Origin: Hydractinia symbiolongicarpus
Lineage: Eukaryota > Cnidaria > Hydrozoa > Anthoathecata > Hydractiniidae
Reading direction: 5' to 3'
NCBI RefSeq assembly: GCF_029227915.1
Contig: NC_079875.1
Coordinates: 8,677,001 to 8,741,000 of the forward strand
Length of the DNA: 64,000 nt
The notes beneath the pieces were generated by a model. It was not told the DNA's origin. It worked only from the letters and a program-made list of their open reading frames with translations, and made no database searches. Shown here piece after piece: positions 54,120 to 64,000 of the stretch (the stretch's first letter is position 1; every line of letters begins with the position of its first letter). A program made the position numbers and the translations under genes.

Positions 54120-55001
54120 ATGTTGGAGCAGAGTGCAAAGATGTTTAAGTTGCATGAAGCAGTTTTAGAAGGCGATCTCAAAACCATAAAATATTTGATG
54201 AGCACTGTGTGCAAGATTGATGAAAAAGACCTAAGTGGGAACACACCAATTCACTATGCATGTTACAAAGGTTACCGACAAATTGTGAAATATCTTATTC
54301 AACATGGTGCTTGCTTGAATTTTCAAAATAAACAGAAGAAAAACTTGCTCATGATAACTTTGTGTGGAGAGACTTGCAAAAGACGAGCTTGCAAAAAAGG
54401 CAAAGATGAAGTGTATTCAATAATCAAATTACTTTTGAAGGAAAAGTGCAGAAATATTAATTCCATTGATCACAAGGGAAATACAGCACTACATGTCGCC
54501 GTGGAGAGGGCGACAGTATGTGCAGTAAAAAGAAAATGTATATCTTTGCTGATACAACATGGTGCAAATGCTGAAATTGTAAACCACAAGCAACAAACAG
54601 CTTACGACATCGCTAAACAGAACCAAGTTATTCAAATACAAGAAATCTTTTGGTGTGAACTGCCATTTAGTGTGAAGTACACAAACAGTAAAATAAAAAA
54701 CAGAGGCTGCCCGCAAACTCACAAAGACTTGAATATAATTAACGAGGAAGTGACAGAAAAGCGTGCGTCAGCCATAGAGCAACCGATTGAAAGTAACATG
54801 CGTCCACCAATTGATAATTATGGCTACGTAAATAATGAATGTGGCTGGAATGGCAAGGACTTTGTCGATAGTCCGTGTTTTCAGCAATATTTCATTTGTG
54901 GAAATTGTCGGTCGATAATTAATTGTCATCCAAGTTACCAATGTTTTGATCACTTCACCAATCAAAACCGATTTTTTCGAAGAGTGCCAGGACAAAATTA
55001 A
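54120..55001 (+). CDS. Intronless ankyrin-repeat protein with a degenerate RING
   Basis: A single open frame of 293 codons. Residues 8-175 are ankyrin repeats, for example SGNTPIHYACYKGYRQIVKY (39-58) and KGNTALHVAVER (119-130). They align without difficulty to the ankyrin-RING protein at 39486, sharing YLIQHGACLN versus LIAHGACLN and a common 'Ile-Ser-Leu-Leu-x-x-x-Gly-Ala' segment. Where the paralogue has its RING, this one has FICGNC (C260, C263) and YQC (C275) but no second half: the remaining histidine and four cysteines are missing or shifted, and the protein ends 18 residues after C275. It therefore probably lacks ligase activity and may act as an adaptor or competitor. The start may be at 54120 or at the second methionine, 54141. 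Whether it is expressed is unknown. Confidence 0.75.
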   Translation: MLEQSAKMFKLHEAVLEGDLKTIKYLMSTVCKIDEKDLSGNTPIHYACYKGYRQIVKYLIQHGACLNFQNKQKKNLLMITLCGETCKRRACKKGKDEVYSIIKLLLKEKCRNINSIDHKGNTALHVAVERATVCAVKRKCISLLIQHGANAEIVNHKQQTAYDIAKQNQVIQIQEIFWCELPFSVKYTNSKIKNRGCPQTHKDLNIINEEVTEKRASAIEQPIESNMRPPIDNYGYVNNECGWNGKDFVDSPCFQQYFICGNCRSIINCHPSYQCFDHFTNQNRFFRRVPGQN

Positions 55002-56390
55002 CAGTGAGCTATGGCGATACATACACCGTTACAGATGTCTACCGGGAGGTTCTGAGTTGTCATAACATAAAGTAATTGTAATTGCGTATACCCAGCAATA
55101 CAGTGTAAATAGTTCTTACTAAGTATAAAAAATATATATATATAGTGAATAGTTCACTGCGCATTCCAAAGATTTGTTTTAATTATCTTTACATAAGCTA
55201 CGTCAGTTTAGTGAACACAAATTGATTAATAGTTTAGTGACTGATTATTCTTTCAAATTCAGAAAGATTTTTTGAAAATTTTCAGTGTTTTCTTTAGTGT
55301 GACCAGAGAACGATCCCACTATCTTCCATTTTGTACTTATGCTGTACATTGTTGTATATATTGTTGTATATATTATTGTGTATATTGTTGTAAAATTGTT
55401 GTACATGTCGTCTACATCGAAACATCAGTCAAAATATCGTTAAAAGCTTATAAACATAGCCCTGGTGTATCTTTCCACAGGTCTTATAGCTAGTTGTATA
55501 TATCTTCTGACACATTATTTCACTTTTTTTGCCTCTGCTTGGAAGTGAATATAGTACTCAGCAAATTTTTGTTGTTGTATTTATATATTTTTCTACTCTG
55601 TCAAAGGCTTTTTATCAATGGCGTTCTGGTGAAAACGCATTTCAAATTTTGTATCTATCGAAGAACAATTAATATAGTTTTCATGTAAATAATTTTTTTT
55701 TATATAAAAGGTTCCTTAATATCGGATCGTTATGAAAAAATCATTTATTCGTCTTTTTTATATACGTATTATGTATATTATACATTTTTATGTTCAATTT
55801 TATTTATATTACATTTTTTTATATTTAATAAAAAGTATAATTAGTAAGAAAAAGAAAATAAAGAAAACAAACGAAAAAAAATGTCCCTTCTTCAATTTGA
55901 TGTCTGCTGTACTGGTTTATTTTTCCCTACTTTATTCTTTCGTTTCCCCTTATGTCGTTTCTTCTAAAAACCATTACCTACATAAAACGCTTTATAAATT
56001 TAAAATTTCCATGGTAATGTAACGCTTGTACGGATTTCCTGATTACTTTTGGAATAGAATGCAACCTATATACAATCTCAATCCTAATTTTTATATTTGT
56101 AGATGCACAAAGTAACACAATGATCGACCTTCGATGTCACGAATATTACATTTGTTTTATATTTTTTTATAAACATAATACAAAAGTATTAAATAATAAA
56201 GTTTACAGATAAGGAATTGCACAAATATTATGTCGAAGAATATTTTTTTTCATTCTTCACTATTCATGTTAAAAAATAGCACAATCTCTTGAAACCTTTC
56301 CTTTAAAAAGAGTGAAAAATCCATGAACGGAACACCAATTTGTCTAATGTGGAAAAAGTTTGCGTGTTTGAAACAAAACAAGATAGGCTC
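55002..56390. other. AT-rich sequence downstream of the second ankyrin gene
   Basis: The stretch contains TATATATTGTTGTA-type repeats at about 55345-55400 and long T/A runs. Open frames are rich in Phe, Ile, Tyr and Lys and are not called. Confidence 0.45.
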
Positions 56391-56394
56391 GAAC

Positions 56395-56945
56395 ATTTGA
56401 CAGGCTTGTCCATCAAACTTGGCGGACTTATAGTACGCCATGAAAGAAACAAAATGGCAGCAATAAATTTTTGCCCACGTCAGTAATTTTTTAAAACGAC
56501 AGAAGAAGTTTGAAATTTGTCTAATATACCACTATCTGCTTAAAATTCAATTACTTACGTTCTAGAGCAATTTTATACATTCAATATCAATTTTTGACAA
56601 ATATTGAACATATTTTCCTGTTTTAACATTGACCGAAAATCCCAAAAATTGACCGAAAATCCCTATTTCCTGATTTGCAGGTGAAATTTGATAAAACCGT
56701 GTGATCGGATTTTTTATGCAACCAAAATTCTCAGAAACATTGTCTCAGTTGTTTTGTAAATTTCAAGTCCTAAGAATAATCCTAAGAAAAGTTATTATAA
56801 TTCCCGATATAAGGATTTAATATAGATTTTTAGGAGTAGTTTCGAGTAATAGCCAATATTTAAAGCTTTAAGAGGTGTGGGACCTAAATATTTTGCACAT
56901 AGGTGCCTAATTAATGAATATGAAAACTCAGAATGTATCACTAGA
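56395..56945 (-). mobile_element. Old relic of the GGTCC-type TTAA MITE
   Basis: The order AACTTGGCGGACTTATAGTA, ATGGCAGCAATAAATTTTTG, CACTATCTGCTTAAA, TTCCTGTTTTAAC and GAGTAATAGCCAATAT follows the inverted interior of the family with many changes. Both termini and TTAA are lost. This is the most diverged copy in the window. Confidence 0.6.
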
Positions 56946-58109
56946 AATTAAAAAAAGGTTGCGAAGCATTACGCAAGTTGCAAGCAAAATTGAAACTAGC
57001 CAATAGTTGACCCTAGTGCTTTTCTTTCTCTTTGATATAATACGACGAGGTGCTTACATCTTACTGCAGCTGATATCTGAGAAATACACCCAAACGCCTG
57101 GGGACGAGGTTGTAAAATAAACTCACAGCGGAACAACAACAACTCGTTGTCCAAAAGTATTGATTTTTTGGCAAAAATACAATATATATTTATGCGGAAT
57201 ATTTCTTTTTAGAAGGTACGAGAAATTTAGATCGCACGAAACTAAACAAAAACGATAACTAAGAAATTTCGTAAAACCTCTTTTTCACAGAATTATAAAG
57301 TTAGAAATTGATAATAATCACAGTATTGTCAGTGGTGGCCGACGTAAATCAAACATTGATGAAGCTTCTAGCGCCGAAAATCCATCCAAGGTTATACTTT
57401 TATAAAGTTAAAACACTTATTTTGAAAGAAATGCAATACATCGAGTTGTACATTCCGTAGTGTGCGAAAATGTCAGGAATTAGGGGGATGCGCGTCCTAA
57501 GGTACACTCTTTCAATCGGAAAGTAATACTTGGAACGCAGATAATAATAGAGACTTTCGGAGATAAGAAGGCCAACGAGGCAGCTTGTGGGGTTTTTTTG
57601 ACGTAAAAATTATGGCACTAGTTATGAAAACCTTAAAAAATTTCTTGAAGCCAATGAATCTGCTGCAATGAATTTCGAAAACTCGCGGGAAACAATAAAC
57701 AAAAATAAACAATCTACAGAAACGAAAACAATTTATTAACTTTATCAAGATTCATAAAACAGCTTCAAATTTTTTGACAGAAATAGAGTAACAACGCGGG
57801 ATGAGGTTTCGCTTTCTTCTTTTTATCTCACGTATTGAAAGATAACATATCTCGCTCTTATTGTACGTAATCTAAAAAGAAACAGAAAACATTTTTATAT
57901 AGTATATTATATTATATATATAGTAAAGTCTCTAAATACATTAAAAACCAGTGTCTTTGAAGGACGATATTTAGAGCTAAATTTCTACAAATATATATCA
58001 TTTTTTGTGATAGAGTGCTCAAAAAGTGTTTACTAAATACAACATGCTTGATATATGCTTAATTAATAAAGTCATGCAACTCTGTTTACTTTGAGGGTTG
58101 TGTTCTTTT
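56946..58109. other. Intergenic sequence, no gene seen
   Basis: AT-rich. A phrase CGCCTGGGGACGAGGTTG at about 57096 resembles GCGGACGAGGTGG near 18698, and may be a short shared repeat. No coding exon is seen. Confidence 0.4.
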
Positions 58110-58172
58110 GGGGATTGGTAGTTCAGTCGGTAGAACGTTCACTTCATATTCATATCGGTTCAATCCCACATA
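58110..58172 (+). tRNA. tRNA-like relic
   Basis: GGGGATTGGTAGTTCAGTCG, then GTAGAAC makes a D arm, and a B-box-like ATCGGTTCAATCCCA follows at close spacing. The anticodon arm and acceptor stem are not intact. Likely a tRNA-derived SINE head. Confidence 0.4.
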
Positions 58173-59651
58173 AGAGATGTTCCATATTGAACAGAAATTT
58201 AAAGCGTTTTTGTAAGCTTTTTATCACTCTAGAACCGTCATGTTGTCCTTCTTGGAACAAAATTGACAGGGAAAATTTATTGGAATTAATGAGGCTAACC
58301 AAATAAAATATAGATCACTACTTTTTGTGGTCAAGACAACAAAATAGAAGGCACTGTTTTCTATTTGGAAAGTACGAATTGTATTTAGCAAATTGCTCAA
58401 GATTGCCCTCATACTTATGGCTTTTTTGGCCAGTTCACACGTAAACTAATCTACCATACTGAAAACAAAAGTTACGAAAAACACAAAATTTGATTAAGGT
58501 GCATTATGTAAGCTCATAGAACACAATGCAAAAAAATAGGGTCGTAAAGAAAATGATGAAGCCCTAAATATTTTTTTCAACTTTTTTAAATATTTTATGT
58601 ATGTCCAAACATAATCTCCCAAAAACAAACGGCCACCATTATTGAACACAATTCCAATTGGTCATTTGTGACTTCACACGTCGTACATAAGGTCACTTCT
58701 TGAAACATTTATTGCTATGTTCGAGTGTTGAAGAATTTAAAAACATGCTAAAGTAGGTAAACAAAGTAGAATTTCCAGGTAAAGGCACCATTTGATAAAG
58801 TAGTTCAGATTTAGAACATATATCAGTAAAAAGACCCTAGTAGCAACAGTACAAAAGTTTTTAACAACAAATGAGCAAATACCTTAAATTAAAGAATAAA
58901 GAGGTATTTAGTTTTGGATTGGTGACTTGAATGTATTTTCACGATGCAACAAAAAAAAAGAAGCAACTTGAGTTTTAGGAAATATTTAAAAATTGTATAA
59001 TAAGATTCAAAAAGAAAGACTTTTGTTAGTCATTATGAATTGAATTTTCTTCTACTGACTGTAGCTAGAGGTAGCTATCTATCTAGCTATTTGGTTAGCT
59101 AGCTACATCAAACCAAGAAAAAAACATGAATATAAGTTTCAAATCATCCATACCTTTGCAACTCACTTTTCTTCTACTGTATGAAAAGGATACCACAAAC
59201 ATGCCAATTCAAGCTGATAATTTGGTACTTTAAAATCTTTTTTTAATGAAGCCATAAATATAATACATTTTTGTGCATTATAAAAGTTCAAATAATTATA
59301 ATGTGGCTTCAAAAGGTATATACAAGCTTTCCAAATAAATAGCAGAAATAGAGAAATAGCATGCCAGCTAAGCCAATTATTATCAGGACTTGGCATAAAC
59401 TATGTATTTGTATTAGGTCTGTAAAATACACGATATTTCAAATTAGCCGATAGCCGTTTTCTGATTGCTTGAGTGTAATTCCCAGTCTTTCGCTTCCGGC
59501 AAATGGAAAATCGGGAAATAACGGGAGGGGGGAAGAAAGACGGGGTGTAGGGGGGTACAAAGCATATTTATTGGAATTTTAGCTAACATTTATAAGAGCT
59601 GCTTGGTTGAAACTTAGTTGTTCTATTAGACAAAAAATAACCTACCTTTTC
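58173..59651. other. Intergenic sequence, no gene seen
   Basis: AT-rich. At 59520-59560 four or more G runs (GGGAGGGGGGAAGAAAGACG and GTAGGGGGG) could form a G-quadruplex. No coding exon is seen. Confidence 0.45.
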
Positions 59652-59925
59652 GTGAAAAAATATCAGTCATATCTCCTTAAGCTGAATTTATATGATTTTT
59701 TTTTCTATCGAAATTTTGAGAATCTCAATAATTCTCTTGGTATACTTCGCGTAGCAAACGTGCTCCACAATTTCGTTTTGTTCGGGAAGCTCAATTGCTT
59801 CGCAAAAATATCAGTCATATTTCCTTACGCTGATTTAATATGATTTTTTTTTATTGAAATTTTGAGAATCTCAATAATTTACTTGATGTACTTCGCCTAG
59901 CAAACGTGCTCCAAAATTTCGCTTC
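59652..59925 (+). repeat. Direct duplication, two units of about 130 bp
   Basis: Unit one (59652-59777) and unit two (59797-59925) share AATATCAGTCATATYTCCTTA, then CTGATTT-like, ATTTTGAGAATCTCAATAAT, CTTCGCSTAGCAAACGTGCT and CCAMAATTTCG. They differ at about a tenth of positions. Confidence 0.8.
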
Positions 59926-62900
59926 GCAATAACGATGCAGCATAGCGAAAAAGAATTAGAGGAGGGCAGATGACTGAATAAGGTTAAAAGTCACACGAGA
60001 GAAATGCTCATACCAGTGAAATGTAGAAAATGTAATGTGTAGACAGAAAGACAATTACGACTCTTTGCCTGTGCTAACCGCGAAGAAAGTATATGCGTAA
60101 ATGCTTGTGAATGGAATAATTACTTGGGTCAGAACATGTAGGACATTTTTGTCAACAACCACCCTTTTAGCCTGTGGAAACCTCCACAGTAATTGACTAC
60201 GTGGTAACAAAACAGCAAGGTGTAATGATTTGAGTTTTTAAAAAAGTAGATTTGGATAAAAATTAAAAAAAAAATTAAGTTAAATTACCCGATTTCACAG
60301 TTGAAACGCCTTGTAAGAAATGTGTAGGATTACGTGTTTCAAATAGAGAGGTTGAGGGTTAAAGAGTATCTTTGAAAACGCAATCTGTTTGTCTTTTAAG
60401 AAGGATATGGATAATATTTAAGACAAAAATGGCATGGCATTGAAGCCCTATTCGGTCCCTATCCGAAGCTAACCCTTGAAATTTATGCGCAAGTTCCCTA
60501 TAAGCTTTTTACACTATCTAATTAGAATATACAATAAAATCGCACTTGTTACTCAAAACGCAAATATATCACCATTCAAAATGCGAGAAGAAATCAATCA
60601 TATGACAAGTAAATGATATTGTATGTAGCTCAGGTTTCATCTGCAATATACTCTCTAAATAATAATAATAATAATAGCTGTTTTACACAGCTGATGGAAG
60701 AAGCAGTTTAGAAGAAACCCATCACACTTCAAGGCAACAAGCGTTTCAGGAAGTTTATACGAAATTGCTGTTCAATGTCAATATCAATTTATAAGAAAGG
60801 AGTATGTTGTAGAGCAAATATTCCAGGATACTATATTTTTGAATATTTGCTTCACAGCTTTAGAACTTGCATAAAGGTGTAAAACACTCCGTACTAAATT
60901 GACATGTCCAATACCAAACTCTTCATTGATATTTATTTTACTCTAGTTTAAGTTGGACAGGTATATTTCGAGAACTGTATCCCGTACGTAGTCATGTGTT
61001 AAAACAACAACAATTAATTTCGTTAATATTTATAATTAGGATCTATAGAATCTCTGGTAGACTGCAAATGCTCATCAACTGCTGTATTATGGACAAAAAC
61101 TTTCACGGAAAAATACTAGAAAAGTCATTTTCACTTGTTAAAGATGATGTACGGCAATTTGGTCACCCGTCGTTATCTACAATCATTTTCCGGCGAAATG
61201 GAAAAGCCATGTTCTATATAATCTTATAGTTAAACGGAATTGTGTCAGATTCTAACGCTAACGCTGGAGTACTATGTCGCATCGTAGTGACTATGATGTG
61301 GGAAATAAACCGAAACGTACTCCCTAAGCACTGAAACGGGAGTAGTCGTATGTTCGAATCTCATTTTGGTAATATTTTTCTTTTTTTTTTTCTTCGCTGT
61401 TATAAATTTTATTTTTTAAAATGAGTGTTCAAAAGCTTTATTTAACTAACTGGCAAGGTGAAAGTGTTTCCATCAAAGTTTACAAAAGTGAATGTAGGTA
61501 GAATTAAGGTCTCCTCAAATGCCTGGAAAGTAGTTTGCGAAAAGTAAAATTTCCACAACGTTATGTAAGAGAGAAACGAAGACGCTCCACCTTACAAAAT
61601 TTGGTAAAATGTAAGCGAAAGGCAAATTATATTGTAAATCATGATGAAAACGGAATTCTTTTCGCCACGTTAATGACACGGCAACAAAGTATGATTTCGG
61701 AAACACCTGTCTGTAAGTTTACCCTAGACTAACCCATTGAAAATTGAAATTTCGATAAATTTTCCGTTCAAGAATATCTCACAAATCAACTTTGAAAAAT
61801 AACTACATAGTGCGTAACAAATATTATTGCCTATCTAAGTAGCAAACTATGCCGTACCTCACATTGTAACAGAAATCACAATCCGATAGACAACTTTTGA
61901 TAAACTTTATTCGCGAGGTTGTTTACGTATATCATACGTCTTGTTCACTTTTTATGACAAAATTTACCAACAAAAGTGCGTTGACGATATTTTTGTGTTA
62001 TTTTCATCCCTAGACTACTTGCCAAAATTTCAGAATTACTAGAATAAATGCCACCCAAACATTTCTTTTACATCAGAGACGGATAAAAGCAATAAACTAT
62101 CTTCCCTCGACATATGAATTACTCGCGATGTTTGTTCATAATGCACGATAGTCCCATCAGATCAGCTCCTTTGTATTTATATAATTAGGTATTTAATCTG
62201 TGACTATGCTTACTGTTAAACCTTGTATATATTTAGATCAAATTTTTACGTTTTTGATTGCTTGAAAATGGGTGTGTGAACACTCGAAACGTCGTAAATA
62301 ATGTAGTTTTTTGTTGTCAATATACTACTATTATAATATTAACGATGCTCAAGTGTGAAGCGTTCTAACATGTAGGAGCTTTTAGATCCCCGCAAGGTTT
62401 ATAATATTTAAGGTTTCCCATTAATAGATCTACCAGTGGACCAAAATTCCTTACAGTACCCTACACGAGCAGAAATACTTTAACAACTGAAATTGGAGTC
62501 AAATGGCTGGAAATTGGAACCCAACCAGTTATTTTGCTCGAATGTTTCAATGCAAAAAATCCTCTTCATTTCGGTGCCTTTAGTAAGGTTGAAAATATTA
62601 AAAGTTTTAATAAAGGAGTTCTACCAGTGTGCCAATATGTTCGAGAGAAGCTGAATTGTTTCATAAATTATAATTAATGCACGTGGAATATTATTTGTAA
62701 GGATTAGATTGCCTGTAAAAATTAGATTGAGCGAAACTGCAAATGGAGTTGTTTTCTTTTTTTAAGACAACATGCATAATTGCTGTGGAATTGTAATGCT
62801 CGCTTTGCATTAATCAAAGAGTGATTAAGCATTTCACAGTCACACAAAACAGTACATGGTAATTTTATTCTATTTCACCAGTAAGAAGTGCGCGAAAATC

Positions 62901-64000
62901 TGTCCCAAACGTTCGGTTTGCGAAAATAAATGCGCGGGAAAAAGATGTGCACAATTAAAACACACGCAAAATTCTCATGCATATATTTTTATAATTATAA
63001 ACATAAAGAACCACGTCGTGTGTATATTGCAGCATTGCAGTTTAGAGTTTGGCGAACGTATTATCCTAGATAAAGGTAAAAAAAATCACATACAGCAATC
63101 CAGAATCCTATAACCTCTTGGTTACTTGGCTTCCCGAATTCCAACGTCTCCTATCCCCCTCAATTCTCCTCATTTCTTCATAAAATGCTAGCAAACAAAA
63201 CTAAAAAGATGACATAACAAGTTATAAATTATAAAGAACGAAGATTCTCGGAATTGTATAATTCCACTAACCGTGGTTTATTCCAACGATATCTTTTATT
63301 TCTTTGGTTAAGTTTTCATCCTATAAAAAATAACAAACAGATTCAGCGTTCATTAAACAAGGTATATAAAAAGATAGAAAAAAAGTCAATAAATATGCAA
63401 CTTACCAAAGGTTGCCACAAATTTCTAACCCATCACTGTGAGTTGCTTGTTTTTTTCTTCAATAACTCTTCTCCTTGGCACAACGTGGCTTATCTCGACA
63501 AGGCCTGGAATTAAATTGTTCTAGTTACTTTATTTCACGAATACTACACATGATTTCCATCAGCTTAAATAATATAAGCTGTTATCAACTGGTTCCTAAA
63601 CTTATTTTTTTCTTAAAATGTCGTGGGATATCAGTAACCGTGTAATGAATTCACTACATGAACAAGATACAATGTCATTATCAATTCCTTACTGGGTAGT
63701 TATAATAAAAGTGAAAAGTCATTAAACTAACAACTTACGCTTGGGAAATATGTTTTTATATTATTAAGAAATATAAATTTCATAATTGAGGAAAGCAGAG
63801 AAGTAGGTATTGTAATAATGTATGAAAAGGACGCTAGAATATAATTCATCTCTCATCAAAACCTCTCCAAATTTGTTCATTTAAAATGTTGTCATGACAC
63901 TTTGTTGAAAAATAATGGTGAAATTCTACAGACATATCAAGCGTGTGGAGAGACATATCTAAAATTAAGTACTTGCCGGGACACCCAGCGTTGAATCGCC
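59926..64000. other. Distal intergenic sequence, no gene seen
   Basis: Holds a short terminal fragment of the GGTCC MITE (GCCCTATTCGGTCC at about 60446). A degraded SINE-like B box (GTATGTTCGAATCTC) lies near 61349. Repeated AATAATAATAATA is at about 60660. Open frames at 60996-61229, 61515-61732, 62856-63113 and 63254-63514 show no known domain or splice context and are left uncalled. Confidence 0.45.

Noticed and set aside
54489-55022. Two minus-strand frames of 77 and 84 codons
   Set aside because: They are antisense shadows of the second ankyrin gene.
55494-56022. Frames of 64 and 96 codons rich in Phe, Ile and Tyr that could look like membrane proteins
   Set aside because: Composition follows the local T/A runs, and no conserved motif, promoter or splice context supports them.

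Overview
The window looks like nuclear DNA of an early-branching animal, most likely a cnidarian and perhaps a hydrozoan. It is AT-rich, its genes carry many short introns with GT-AG borders and conserved splice phase, two genes have clear animal orthologues, and most of the rest is decayed transposable elements (Tigger/pogo, TTAA-flanked piggyBac-like MITEs, a Penelope-like element, tRNA-derived SINEs). No bacterial operon, CRISPR array or rRNA is present. The taxon is an inference from content and style, not from a marker gene.

The left third is the gene-bearing part. A PSME3IP1 (FAM192A/NIP30) orthologue runs 4573-7471 on the plus strand. PDCD7, the 59K protein of the U11/U12 minor spliceosome, follows at 8226-16531 on the same strand. 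A ten-exon questin-oxidase-like gene (17625-24515, minus) converges on PDCD7. I rebuilt all three exon by exon; splice phase agrees at every junction except PSME3IP1 intron 3 and the unresolved boundary between questin exons 7 and 8. Two further exon-like segments after PDCD7 (16900-17008 and 17601-17695) splice in phase onto its last exon, and the second overlaps the last questin-oxidase coding exon on the other strand.

The middle (24.5-39 kb) holds no gene that I recognise. It contains Tigger-type elements, a palindromic MITE, tRNA-like relics, a Penelope-like fragment and three tandem-repeat blocks.

The right part holds two intronless ankyrin-repeat genes in opposite orientation about 14 kb apart (39486-40310 minus, 54120-55001 plus). 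They are clear paralogues. The first ends in a complete C3HC4 RING of SIAH type, so it is probably an E3 ubiquitin ligase. The second keeps only the first part of that RING. Between and around them are a Penelope-like relic with an RT motif and a GIY-YIG end, a SINE next to a 12-bp minisatellite, a Tigger element with exact termini, and a nest of TTAA-flanked MITEs inserted into older copies of their own family. From 55 kb to the end there are only relics and AT-rich sequence with nothing I can call a gene.
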